Assembly (NCBI RefSeq): GCF_047495875.1
Contig: NC_092459.1
Span: 15,919,795-15,983,794, forward strand
DNA: 64,000 nt
Direction of reading: 5' to 3'
Source of the DNA: Pithys albifrons albifrons
Lineage: Eukaryota > Chordata > Aves > Passeriformes > Thamnophilidae
In this document: positions 1-12,475 of the stretch, piece by piece
Position numbering within the stretch: the stretch's first letter is position 1
Layout of the letters: the number at the start of each line of letters is the position of its first letter
Made by a program: the position numbers and the translations under genes
The notes under the pieces: generated by a model
Seen by the model: only the letters and a program-made list of their open reading frames with translations
Databases searched by the model: none
Told to the model about the DNA's origin: nothing

Positions 1-3000
1 GGAGAGATGGAGATCGATCAGTAAAAACAATAGTGTAAGGCAGAACTGCAAGCAAAAATGGAAGCATGGATTGGGTCAGCAACAAAATAGAAAAATTTCC
101 ACAAGCAATGAGGGGATGTCAGGTCTTGTGAATCATGATACAAAGGGCCACTGACCTCCAAATTTAAGGCAGAGCTTGATAATGATGGATATAGGTAATT
201 TATCAAATAATAATGTCGGCTGGTAAGCAGCCTAGTTAAAAGACACATGAAATGTAGTCTCATGTTTCTGACCCCCCAAGCACCATAGAAATAATATGAT
301 GCTTTCTTCTAATAGAAGCTGTAGATTTCATAGATCAAAATTCTACTTCATATGAATCCATAAAGTCTATCTAGACACTCTTTATATATCAACAGACATA
401 ACAAGCATCCTTATACAATGAAAAATCTAAAATTACATAAATTAGCTACAAATTTTGTGTAAGTTCATTTGGAATTTTTTTTAATCAGTAACTCCATTTA
501 ACATGGCAAAGTATTGTTGGTTGTTCTACAAGGTTTTCCTTAGAATTAATAAAATATGTCATTATTTCTGAAATCCTCAGAAGATTTTCAAGAGTTTTGA
601 GGGGGTTTTGGGTTTTTTTTACCTATTATTTTGCCCTAAGTATTTTTCAGCCTAACACTTCAGTGTCTGTCTGGACCACGTTCATTTGTTTTGTATCATT
701 CCTATACATCTGAAATCAGTGTTTCCTTGCATGACCAAAAATGGGCTATTTCGTACCATCACATGTAGACTAAGAACATTAAACAGAATTCCATCCACTA
801 AAAAACCTGGTTATGTAAACATTAGCTAACACCAAAGTTCTTTCCACACCATGTTGCTATTACTTCTTTCTGCACTGCAAACAATCCAGAGGGCAGATTC
901 TTCTATCTGTGGAATACCTCCTTTGCCAGAATAATCATTGTTTCACGAAATGTATGTTTACTCTCCTCTGCAATCTTCTGCATCATTATCCACCCAGCAG
1001 GAAAGAAGAACTAAATAAATAATTTGGTTATGTATGCATGATTCCCACATTAAAAAATCTTCAATGATCAGATTTGTTACACAAAGGTTATGCAAACCAA
1101 AACATAATAAATTAAATTTGATGCAATTTATTTCTTACAGAAAATAAAAATAATGCTTTATTATCAGGCTTAATAAACAGTAAAAAAGGCTTTTACATAG
1201 TTCTAGTATTTCTTCAGCCACAACCTGCCATTACAGCTCTGTAAAGTAAGATCACGTTTATGAAGAAAATAAACTTTTCCCTTTGCTGTGCCTACTGCAG
1301 TGCCTTAAATAGGAAAATCCTCAGGGGATGTGCTTGTTTCTCTTTTCACGTAAAAGTGACAAATTAAAGATGCAAAACTTGCTGATGCTCTGAAATACTG
1401 TAAATCTGCAGCTGTATATGTCCTTAGTTAAAAGGAGCCTGAATAGGAGAGGATGACATTCAGTTCACTGCATTAGCTGCACCAAGCTAATTTCTCTATG
1501 TGTGTTGCACTTGATAAATTACAGCTTCTAAATCTGAATGAACTGCTTAAGCTACCTTAGGCTACGTGTCATGACTCCTTGAAAAGCAAAGATTTTTTTG
1601 TGGTTATAGATCAAAAATAAATAACACTATCTCATTTACTTAAATAAAGTAAGTGTCTATATAAATCAAGAGTCCTTTCATGCTTTCAGGAGACAAGCTG
1701 GCAAGGCATATATAGTCCTTTACAATCAGAGTTCGTAAGTTCATGGTGCTTAAACCAGGCATGTCTCAGGAAATGTTTAAAAGTCAAACTCCTATGTATT
1801 CTGCTTGAAAATGTTTGATATCACAGAAATTTGTCAATAAGAAGTAAATCAACTTTGTGAAGAGGTGAAACAATGTGTTTATGCCACGTTCAATGCTGAT
1901 GGCAGCAAGTCAGTCCCTGGAATTTTCTACTCAGTGCTAGCCAGCATGATCTGAGTCTCCCAAACCTTAGCACCTAAGGCAGCTTTAGCCTGGAGATCAC
2001 TCCTAGCCCATTAATTACTAACAGGATATTTTAAAATAATATTGAAAAAAAAGGGGGGTTTGGTCTTCTTTAAAGAGGAATTTGTAATGAACAGAGAATC
2101 CTTGGGAGAAACATGGCTACATAATTTCACCTTGTAACACTTCTCTGTCAGTATCTATAAACAAGTGAAAAGAGAATACAAGAGTAGTCCTGGGTACTGC
2201 AACAGTTGGGAAATATAAGAAAGACATGGATAAGGTGGAGCAATATTCATTTATATGAGGAAGTGGCTTGTAATAACCTCTGACATGCATTTCCATATTT
2301 TACATTTCCACATCTCTAAATTTCTTTGTGTTCTTTGCATTGACTAACATTGGTTTTAATGTAATTTAACTTATAATTGGCAATGCATATATATAATTAC
2401 TGTTGGTCTAATCACATAATTAGAGCACATATATTTACATAATTGCAATACTTTATTAGAAAGTGTAGTTACAGTGTTAATGGAATTATGCTTAATGCCA
2501 TCCTAAAAGTCCCCATGAAACTGTTGGAAAAAGACATATGAAAAAAACACTATAAACATAGTTTAAAGTTTCTTACCTTAGCCCTCCATCTTGGTGTTGT
2601 ATCACCAAGTGCACAATAATTTCAATAATATAAATAAATATTGGCCAAGACTAATCATCATTTTTAGAAATACAGAACTATGGAAGGGTGATAAAAAAAA
2701 AAATATTATCTATTTATTTGACTAGAGATTGCCAATTGAGGTGGAAGAAGAATAGAAATTTCTCTTTAAATGTAGTCCTAGAAAATCCTACCCTTAGTAT
2801 TGCAACACAAACCAATAAGACAAATTAAATTCTGCAAAGACCTCCTAAGTAGAAGAATCTAATAAACTGAGGACTGCTCTGACAGATTATATTGATTGTA
2901 TTTTATTTGAAAGAGGAACCTAAAATCCTGTTGAAAGCCCTGTAATCAGCTCAGTCTTCCCTTCAGTGTTAATAAATATTTGACTTCTCGACTTTGGATA

Positions 3001-5216
3001 CTTTTATAGTAGTTTCATTCCTCTATTGACTTTAAAGTCAAATAAAACAACCTTTGACTTTTGCCATTGATTGGTTAAACAGTTACTGGATGGATTCAAA
3101 GTAAACCTTTCTTTCTATCCTCTCCCTTTATATTTTTCCTGAAAACACAATTGTATTCAGTGTGCACTTGTCCTAATTTTCAAATGATCCACTTGGAAAA
3201 AAGATATCTTAAGACTATAAATAATGTGTGTTTGGGTGCAGTTTTTTGTGTGGAAATTTGGTGCTACTGACTAAATTTAAGAACAGCAAGGAATATGACA
3301 AATACACTTTTTCCCATTCAAGTATTCTGAGATCCAAATGGTTTCTGTGTGGGCACAGAAAATGCAAATAAAATGCACTGTATTCAAGAACAAATTAGTA
3401 AAATTTTAATAGACCGCATTAGTAGACACCTGTACTTCTCTTCAGTATCAATGTGCTTTGGTGGAAGTCGGCAATTTAAAGAACTCAGAATGTCAGCATT
3501 TAAATCAATACAATTGGATATGAATTTATATAAATCACAGACCTGCTCAATTTTTTGTGTTTGTTTGAAAGCTGTCAATGAAATTTGTTCACTATCTCTC
3601 AGAGTAAAAATAGCTGTGGAAAATCTATGTTTTAAAATTCTTTTTGTTCTTTTCCTTGAGAGCTCAAAGACATTCAGTTTCCTACACATGCCAGTGTGTT
3701 AAAACACTTAAAGAGGTCATCAAGCAAAAATTAAATTTCTGGTTTTATTTGAACTTAATACACTTGAAAAGCTTTAATAATGTATTTCTTGGTAAATGTA
3801 ATAATTTACTAATTTATAAATTTGAGATTAAAAAGTAAACTTCAGAAACATGGTCTTCTCACATGGAAATTTTTGGTATCAGTTATGTTCACAATTTTAA
3901 ACTCTTCATGGTATCCTTCCTGACTTTCAGCTACCACACTGAAAATGTGTTGCAGATCTGTCAGCCTTTTACAGAAGTCTATGAAATTTAAATTTCTTGA
4001 GCAGTCTAACCTGCCTTACATATCTGTCTTGAAGACTTGTCTACCAACAAAAGTTACACTTTAGTTACTCTCAAGCCACTGGACTCTAATACACAAATAG
4101 TCATATGAAACTCATAACTAGATGCAACTTAGAGGGTTTTTTCCTGAAAATTCTGAATGAATCTTTGCAGTCTAGAAGTCAAACACATAAAATTAATAAA
4201 TATTTTTTTAAATATTGAAGGGTAGTTTGATATTGTGACAAGACTTTTTATCCAAAGTAAATTATTGATATTTATGTGCCGTGTGGTATGGGTCCAACCA
4301 AGAAAATGGCTGCTCTCAATAGCTATATTTTTAAATGAAAAGTAGTTATTCAAAATTACTTCAAAAATCAACTAAAATTCTGTAATAGCATTTTATAATA
4401 GTTTAAAATTTGCAAATCAAGCTCAGCATAAGGAGTAGTCATTTAGCTTCTTTCTTGATTCAAATCAATAATCTGTAGCTTTTTTTTCATTCTTATCTTT
4501 CAAACCAATTGACTGAACTATTGCTGTCCTCCACTCCATAAGAAAAATAAATCAATTTTACAACACTTCTTTTTGAGAGACAGCCTTTTTCATCAATTGG
4601 CTATAAGAGTCCAATATACTTTTTAAAAACATCTCAGTTTATGGTGAGGTCCCCACATTAACAAAAATTTTTACAAATTAATTTTTAGGACTGCCTACTT
4701 GCACACAAAATGTGTAAAATATTTAAAAGGATACAAATGATGCTCCTAATGCTCTTTATAAGCACATGAATTCTGTCATTGCTTATTAGCTTATCTGAAG
4801 TTTCAGATTTCACTTTGCAAGCCTTCTAGGTAATCAGTATACTACTGTAAAACATTTACAGAAATATGTTAATTTTTCATCTCCCTGCTTTACAGCAGAA
4901 TAGATTTGCATGGCACAAAGCAGAAAAACATTTCCCCAAAAAAATTTCCATAAAAGAATTTCAGAGTTTTCCCTAAAATCTGCTTGCTGAAGCAGTGCTG
5001 CTCCTACTAGAAATATTCTCTACTTTTTGAGAAAATGAGAAGGACAATGTATGTATATATCATAGAAATACTATTGAGTACTATTGCTAATAATAATATG
5101 CAAGGTATTTCTCGGAATTTCTCAAGCTCCAAGGAGATAAGAAGTTTGAAAGTAATGCAAGTCACCTTTCTTAAAGGTATTTTGAAGTAAATGTTGTAAA
5201 ACAGAAATAGATATTG
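1..5216. other. AT-rich non-coding stretch, nothing recognised
   Basis: No coding region or repeat family was recognised here. The longest open frames (for example 117 codons at 3349-3702 on the plus strand, overlapped by 101 codons on the minus strand) are low in complexity, overlap on opposite strands and match no family I know, so they are not called as genes. The sequence is rich in A/T runs. It may be intergenic or intronic. Old, strongly diverged repeats could be hidden here and would need a repeat library search. Confidence 0.6.
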
Positions 5217-5754
5217 ACGAGCTGTGCTGTTTTTTTGCTGAGGTGGAGTTAACTATCTTCACAGTGGCTAGTATGAGGATGTATTTTAGACTTGTGCTGA
5301 AAAAGTGTTGATAATTCAGAGATGTTTTTGTTATTGCTGAGTAGCACTTAAACAGCATCAAGGCCTTTTCTGCTTTTCGTACTGCCCCAACGGCAAGGGA
5401 GGCTGGAGGTGCAAAAAGAGTTGGGAGGGGACACAGATGGAACAGCTGACTCCAACTCATCCAAGGGATATCCGATACCATATGGCATCATGCTCAGAAT
5501 ATGAATCTGGGAAAAAGAAGTAGGAAGGGGAGACACTCAGAGTGATGGTGTTTGTCTTCCCAAGTCACCGTTACCTGTGATGGAATTCTGCTTTCCTGGA
5601 GGTGGCTGAACACCTGCCTGAGCATGGGAAGTGCGAAAGTAATTCCTTGGTTTACTTTGCCTGCACGCATGGATTTTTCTTTCCCTATTAAACTCTCCTT
5701 ATCTCGACCCATGAGTTTTGACGCTTTGTTACTGGGTGAGGTCAAACCATGACA
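5217..5754 (+). mobile_element. ERVL-type LTR of the common avian type, solo or isolated
   Basis: This stretch follows, block by block, an LTR that is very common in bird genomes as I remember it. It starts near a GAGCTGTGCTG block, has a CATCAAGGCCTTTTCTGC block near 5356, and a GGGAGGGGACACAG block near 5424. A CATATGGCATCATGCTCAG block near 5480 precedes a decayed TATA region (consensus TATATAAA, here AATATGAA). A polyadenylation signal of the ATTAAA type lies at 5687-5692. The 3' end, AAACCATGACA, resembles the usual avian ERVL terminus. The 5' boundary is approximate and the segment before the 3' end is shorter than I expect. No internal retroviral sequence was seen on either side, so it is a solo LTR or a fragment. 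The frames of 60-120 codons inside it are chance frames. Confidence 0.78.
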
Positions 5755-8029
5755 TAAGCAAATCAGGAATGGAGAATGGGTTTCACTAGACAATTTTTAA
5801 AGATGTTACCATCAACAATAAAGCTACACTGGATAAAAATTTCCTTATATTAAAACTTTGGTGCTTATAATGAGTGTTGCAAGCTGGATTTTTTTCCTAA
5901 AACAAAGAATTAAAATTGGATTAAAAAAAAAAAGGTTTACATCCCAGTAAGCAACACAGGGTATTTAAGTGAGGTAAATTATGCTCCATTAGGACAGAAC
6001 AAAAATTTGAAGGGTATTGAAAAGTTCATTTCAGTGAATCTAGATTTTACCATTATTACCATCACAGGATAATTACTACAATACCCAATATCAGGTGTTA
6101 TAAAACACAGAAAAATTGAGAATGAGATCTAAAATACAAGCACAACATATAGAATTCAAAAAATGGTGGAGGAAAAAAGCAATGCATGGAAATTTAACAG
6201 TATTTTATTCATCTACATACACAATTTGAGGTATTTTGTAACAAATATATGGATATGTATTTAGGACTGATGGCATAGATTCCTTCTTTTAATTAGTTAC
6301 CAGCCAGTTTTCAAAATGTAAATGGCTTTACACAGTTTGGGTACTGTCTAGTAAATATCTCATCAAAATCTCATATCATCTGACAAAAATAAACCTTAAT
6401 ATTTCATGCCTTTCTTCAGTCTGACAAGGAAAGGTGTGCTGAACCAAATAAAGAGTTCATCCCAGTCCAGTAAATTTCCAACAGCATAAAAAGAATAGTA
6501 GAACAGTGCAGATATATTTTCCTTTCCCTTGTAACCATTCCACATCATTATGTAGCAGCAGGTTAAGAATTGCAATTACTGGTGAATGAAGCACCTGAAC
6601 CACTTTTAGAAATCACTCTTAAAAACCTGTTAGCACCACAAGGAAGAGTAGCTGAGCATATTTTTTCCTATTTCATCATAATTTTACTATTAACTGATTT
6701 TAAAAATATAAAAGCAGAACATTACTGACAGTAATGAAACATTAGTCTCACTGAAACTTATCCATTACTGAACACTTTGCCAACATTTCTGTGCACACAT
6801 TTATATTTTGCTATATGGTTCACTATTCAAGGAACTATGTCAAGGAACAGACAGTTTAAACAAAATTAAAAAGAAATCTAGAGTCATTTGCACACCCCTC
6901 AGATAACCAGTTAGTCTTCCAGCAATATATAAGTTCACAGACATGAGATGCAAGTTTACCTCCATTAAAAGCAATTAAAACCAAACACTCATAACAACAG
7001 ACAGTTCCTGATCATACTGTAAACCAAGATCCATTTTTGTTTCAATAACCAGGTATGAATTTTGTGTAATTTCTGTACTGTGGATTTCATTAAACCACAA
7101 CAGCAGACAAAAAGTAAGCTCTCTCGATCTTCCACTTCAATCATTGCCAGAAAAGAAGTTGTATGATAGTGATGCCATGAGAGACCCCAGCAAAGCAGGA
7201 CTCTGAGCCAAGTTAGCGTGGGATAAAATAAAAAGTGAAAGTCCATTAGTATCAGGCTTAGGGCCCACAGGAATACATATCGACGCATGCCCCAAACACT
7301 GATTTCTATTCTTTTTATAATGTTGTCACCCAATCCCCAGTTCACACATCTCTCAGTCCAGCCCCATCCTGCCCCTGGTCATACCTCTTCAGGATTTGAG
7401 TCAGGGGCCAGTGGGACCCCTTCTTCATCATCTCCTCTTCCTCAGCACACATAGAGCCCTTGGAGGTTTTCCAGCGTTCTTAGACCCAAGGTAGTTGGCT
7501 CATGTTTATGTGTCATTTTGCAGGCGTTCTGTTATTCTTCAGCTTTCTACCTTGAAGAGAAGTCTAAACAGCTGAAAGAATTTGAGCCATTGATATGTGG
7601 CAGAGGTTGGCACGTATAAACATTGAACTTAAGATGCTGGAAATATTAACATGCTAAATCTACATATTACTACAGTTACAAGTACTTATAAAATCTATAA
7701 AAATGAAAAAAAAATCAAAAAATCAAAAACCCCTATGGCATCAATAGATAAAACTAAGTGTAAATGCAAAGATATAAGCAAAAAGATAGTTGTATGCTTA
7801 ACACATAAATCTAAGAATTTGAAAGTTTACATTTAAAACCTTCCTCTGCAGCATGTCTCTTAGTGAGCCTGAACCACTAACTGAGAGCCTAATTTTATGA
7901 AGAGCACTGAAGTAATTATCAGGGCTGCAACACATGCAGAGAATAAACTGCAGAGCCAGTTGGATGTTATGCTCTTTGGAAAATTAGGTCTATAAGCACC
8001 AAAATGGAAGGTGGTGAACATGACACCAT
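5755..8029. other. AT-rich non-coding stretch
   Basis: No gene or confident repeat was recognised. A 118-codon minus-strand frame at 6989-7345 has no family resemblance. The piece near 7091-7103 looks like the end of an ERVL LTR (TTAAACCACAACA), but nothing upstream supports an LTR. The part at 7340-7560 is somewhat richer in G and C, without an identifiable source. Confidence 0.55.
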
Positions 8030-9350
8030 GCTCTAGATATCTCTTGGATCATCAACTCTAGTCTTCTGTTAATGAAAACATTCTACAACACACTTTTCTA
8101 CAAACTGCCACAGTTACACTGAAAAAGATCAAAATTTTGCCTTCCTTCTTTTAGAAGGCTGTTCAATATTTTCACACCGTTCACAGTTCATGAAAACTTC
8201 AGGTTTCTCCTAACTTCTCATTTAAATTAATTTATATTCTTGTGCCAGCACTAATTTAACTCAAATACATCTTCTCTCTTCCCCCCATTGGTGATTAATC
8301 ATACCTTTTTCAATTTCCGTTTTGCAAGACTAAGCAAGCAAACCTCCTTTCCAGCCTCTCCTCAAAAAATATCTTCCTAGCATTTGAAAGTCTTTCTGTC
8401 CACCTTTTCCTAACTTTATAAATATATCTTTCTCAGTCCTGAACACCAAGGTTTAAGAGGTCTTATGAGACACCTAACTCTCTACCTCCACTAGAAATAC
8501 TTTGCTCAAAATGTGCTCAGATAGCATTTGCTTTTTTCATGTCTACATATGTCCACATTTTTTATTCTCTGGCTTGTACAGATAAAGAGCCTTTGCCTTA
8601 GCAACTTTCAGTCCCTAATTCATGACTACATTCCCTGTCTATTAATACTCTCCTAGTAATACTATTGCTCTCAGTTCTAATGGTCATTCAATTCCCCTAC
8701 CAAGTTATAGTCTCTTCCTGCTTTTTGTTAAGGCTATTTTGTGACCTTAGTAATTTTTCTAGCAAGTGTCTGCTTCTACCCATTTTATTTATGACAAAAT
8801 TAAACAAACGATCTGAAGATGGATCTTTGAGAAATTCCTATGTAATGACTTTCTTCCAACCCAACAGTTCCCCTTTCAACTTCATCCGGCATGGCCTTTT
8901 TTTATCCAGATCTTTACACACACTGAACTGCTGTTGAACTAATAACCTCTCATGAGGAACTATAGTCACTGTATTCTAGACAGATGAGACCTGCTGCAGT
9001 TCACTTGTCTGGAAAATCAGTTATCTCCTCTTAGGAAGGTATCACATTAGCCTCACTCATTCTGTATTTGTTAAAACCATGTTGTATCTTACCTCATTTT
9101 TGTTTACTTACTCATCTCAAGCTCTTCTTTATTTCTATAACTGTACCAAAATGTTCTGTATTAAGGTTATATTAACTAGTCTGTAGCTAGTGGATCAGTT
9201 TTTTGTTTTCTTAAATGAATACATGTATACATGCTACATTTCTTATTTTCCAGTCGTAAGGACTTCTAATTCTATAGATACTACAATAGGTATTCTTGAC
9301 AGCAAACAAGGAATTTCGCATTCGAATTTCTTCAGCACTCTAGTTTAGAG
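8030..9350 (-). mobile_element. Ancient CR1/L3-like LINE relic
   Basis: Several blocks match the reverse complement of old CR1/L3-type LINEs of amniotes. A remnant of the 3' end lies near 8048-8075 (ATCATCAACTCTAGTCTTCTG). Further along are a block beginning CTGTCTATTAATACTCTCC near 8636 and a worn reverse-transcriptase stretch at 8790-8900 containing ATCTGAAGATGGATCTTTGAG. Divergence is heavy and no frame is intact; the 90-codon frame at 8665-8937 lies on the opposite strand to the LINE sense and is meaningless. Both ends are approximate. A different old LINE is possible. Confidence 0.5.
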
Positions 9351-9933
9351 ACCATGTAGTCCTAGACACAGAGGTATGACTCCAAATCTGGTATGTAACA
9401 TAGAAGAGATCTTTCTTCTGGTAATATGACCTTGACTATTGATAGTGAGTACTTTTTACAAAAAAACATCTATCTATAAACAAAATAGATAACACAATAA
9501 GTCATTTTATGTTCAAATACATCTCTCTAAAGTTTTCAAGTTCTCATCCATAAACCATGTTAGATGTTAGAAATGTTTCTCAAATGGCTTCAAAATTATT
9601 TGAGATTTTAAGAATATACCTGACGAGACGAGAATTATTAAATTAATAACTATTATTACTGTGCATTATTAAAAATAAACAACAACAAAAAAGGAAAAGC
9701 AGTGAAAGCAGATCTGAGTGAAGTAAAAGAAGAATTTCAGATAATGAAATACTTAAGCAAAGTAAAAACTGGTAGGGACTGAGAGTCAGAGCAGATTAAT
9801 TTATGTTGGAAACAAGATGCATCTTTTGGCAATGAAAGTGGTTAAGGAGTGGAACAAAACCTCAAGGAAGGCAATGAATTTTCTGTCTCTTAATGTCATC
9901 AAATCAGAACCCTGTTGGTATGGCAGAGTACAG
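9351..9933. other. AT-rich non-coding stretch
   Basis: Nothing coding or repetitive was recognised between the ancient LINE relic and the hairpin. The sequence is purine-rich around 9680-9870. Confidence 0.5.
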
Positions 9934-10009
9934 CAGTACTGGCTGTAGCAGCATGCTAACATGATTTAGAGTCTCTAATCATGTTAGAATGCTGCTACTG
10001 CCAGGGCTG
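9934..10009. other. Near-perfect 76-nt hairpin, possible miRNA-like or palindromic element
   Basis: The left arm at 9934-9971 and the right arm at 9973-10009 are reverse complements of one another. The core is 22 bp: GTAGCAGCAT-G-CTAACATGATT on the left against the reverse complement of the right arm with a single G/T difference. Outside it another 11 bp pair at 8 positions, and inside it GATTTAGAG pairs with CTCTAATC with one bulged T. The apical loop is very small (about 3-5 nt). A folded transcript from either strand would give a stem of pre-miRNA size, although the loop is smaller than is usual. It could instead be a small DNA palindrome or a relic of a terminal-inverted-repeat element. 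No function is shown by sequence alone. Confidence 0.75.
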
Positions 10010-10934
10010 GTGAGTTCTGTAACACACTAGAGAGCCAGTAAGGAAAACTACAGTCATCAGCACTGTCCAAGAGATGTACCTACCTAAAAATTTTGCAAAG
10101 TGCACTAAAGAAAATTGTTGAACAAAACCAAGGTAGAAGAAATTTCAGTCTAGACAGCATAGTACCATTTCTTCCTAAAATTTCTAGATAAACTTATGGT
10201 AAAGTGGCACTTCTTTTTAATTATTTATTCATTAACACACTTATTAAATCTATAAAAGTCTGAAAGATCAGAGATTGCCAGTACCAATTGAAGAAAAGAA
10301 AACAAATAAATGCAGTCTCAGCTGAGTGTTTTAGAAATAGTTTACTAAAATACACGTATACTTCAGAAAGACCATTATAAAAAATTAAATGTACTTGAAA
10401 TGAAGACTCAGAGAGCATGAAGGAAATTAAAATTCAGATCTTTATGAAATACAGGTCATATATCAGAAAATAGATACAGTTTTTACAAAGGCATTAAATA
10501 TCACAGTATGCATTGGCAATGTCTGTCAAGAGAAATTAAATTTTAGATTGGCATGTGCAAACTTGAAAGAGATTCTCCAGAGCACAGAGATGTGATGAAA
10601 AAAGAACCCTAACTATGGATGCATTTCAGCCCATATGACTACCTGTGTGCATGTAGGATGCCATACCTTTTATGTTGCATAAGGAGACAAAAGAACTTTA
10701 ACCCTTTTTAAACATGACAAAACTACTATCACACTGCTTACTCTGGTTACATAACAATGTGGAAAGGAATGGTAGCTTCTGACTACTCATACTGAAAAAT
10801 TAAATGGTGCTAGAGAGCCATACCAATCACTGCAACATGATTTTCTTTGCAGTTAAACTGCTGCTAGCAGATTTTTGGCCCATGCTGACATCTGCACACT
10901 AAAACAGTTCTTGGACAAAGTTTGATAGTGTGGG
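10010..10934. other. AT-rich non-coding stretch
   Basis: No gene or repeat recognised. Confidence 0.5.
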
Positions 10935-10985
10935 CCAGGGACTATTCCCAGCCAGGGACCATTCCCAGCCAGGGAACATTCTCAA
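10935..10985. repeat. 17-bp tandem repeat, three copies
   Basis: Three consecutive 17-mers read CCAGGGACTATTCCCAG, CCAGGGACCATTCCCAG and a third, more diverged copy starting CCAGGGAACATTCTC. Each unit contains the partly self-complementary GGGA...TCCC. Flanking sequence does not continue the array. Confidence 0.85.
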
Positions 10986-11867
10986 GACATAGCCTGGATG
11001 CTTTGGACCAACAGAGATTTTGACAGTGTGGACACGGACTTTTCTATGCTAGTTTGTACCAGCATCTTTTCCTTAGTGGTAAAGGGACACCTTTATTTCA
11101 CTGCAACTAGGAACTTTGCTTCATTTTTTCTAATTAATTTTCTGCTAAAAGATTATAAATAGGATAGAGTCAGTGACAAATAAAACATCTTTAAAACACA
11201 AAAGGAGCAGTTCCGAGTAATATCTGAACTGCACAGAAATAGCTGTTCATTAAAGCAAAAGGAAAAATAAACATATAGACATAAGAAAGGAGAACTCTGA
11301 GTACAAACTGAGCAAGAAATTGCTACATTTTTATACAAATTAATCAAAGATAAGTGAAATATCTGCAAGAAATACTGATGAGGATGCAAGATCTAGGATA
11401 TGTAGAAGTATGTACATTTATGTGAAATGGCATAGAAATAAAAGATTTTCAAACTATTCATTTCAATTTACTTATGCTAGGAGGGTGTTAAATACCAAAT
11501 ATGCTTAATACCTGAATCAGCATCTTGAACACTCAAATGGTCATACTGAATGCAGCAACAGATTGAATGTTCATTTTCAAGGTATGGCTTAGGTTTCATC
11601 TGTCGATATTCTCCCTATGTGACTGTACTTTTAGTTATTTAAAAAATACACTGAAGTACAAGTTTGAGTCTTTTTAAATATGTTCAGATGTTCTAACTAG
11701 AAGCTAATCCCCCTGCTTATATACAAAAATATCTACTCTATTAAAGCTACACTGTATCAGTGACAACATCTTAATTCTTTTTCAGTTCTTTATTCTACCA
11801 TACATCACAGGTTTTATTCAATGTACAGAGACTTTCCATTGGTAGAGTTTAGTGTTTACCCTGGAGA
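10986..11867. other. AT-rich non-coding stretch
   Basis: No gene or repeat recognised. The 78-codon minus-strand frame at 11153-11389 is low in complexity and not called. Confidence 0.5.
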
Positions 11868-12475
11868 ATCATAGAATCATAGAATCAATTGGGTTGGAAA
11901 AGACCTCTGAGATCATCAAGTCCAACTCTTGGTCCAACTCCAGTCCATTTACTAGATCATGGCACTCAGTGCCTCGTCCAATCTCAGTTTAAAAATCTCC
12001 AGGGATGGTGAATCCACCACCTCTCTGGGCAGCCCATTCCAATGCCTGATTACTCTCTCTGGAAAGACTTTTTTCTGATATCCAACTTAAATTTCCCCTG
12101 GCAGAGCTTGGGCCCCTGCCCCCTTGTCCTATTGCTGAGTGCCTGGGAGAAGAGACCAACCCCCACCTGTCTAGAATTTCCCTTCAGGTAGTTTATAGAG
12201 AGTGATGAGGTCACCTCTGAGCCTCCTCTTCTCCAGGCTAAACAACTCCAGCTCTCTCAGCCTCTCCCCATAGGACTTATAGTCCAGTCCCTTCACCAGC
12301 CTTGTTGCTCTTCTCTGGACCTGCTTCAGCACCTCAATATCTTTCCTGAACTGAGGGGCCAAGAACTGAACACAGTACTTAAGGTGTGGCCTCACCAATG
12401 CAGAGTACAGGGGAAAGATCACTGCCCTGGTCCTGCTGGCCACGCTGTTTTTGATACGGGACAGGATCCCATTGT
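11868..12475 (-). mobile_element. 5'-truncated CR1 LINE, 3' part
   Basis: The plus-strand start carries repeats of the CATAGAAT octamer, the complement of the 3' tail of avian CR1. Reading the minus strand from about 12475 gives the end of the CR1 reverse-transcriptase ORF. It contains the landmarks [39 protein letters not shown] and [11 protein letters not shown], the typical C-terminal part of the CR1 polymerase. The frame is open for about 100 codons and ends at a stop near 12171, followed by the 3' UTR. The match to the copy at 44912-46149 stops at the ATTG ending near 12474, which sets the truncation point; codons upstream of that are flank. It is clearly the same subfamily as that copy. 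Confidence 0.93.

Noticed and set aside
3349..3702. 117- and 101-codon frames on opposite strands
   Set aside because: They mirror each other over the same DNA and have no family resemblance.
6989..7345. 118-codon minus-strand frame and a TTAAACCACAACA end as a possible ERVL piece
   Set aside because: Only a 13-bp resemblance to an LTR end was seen, and upstream sequence does not match the LTR at 5.2 kb.
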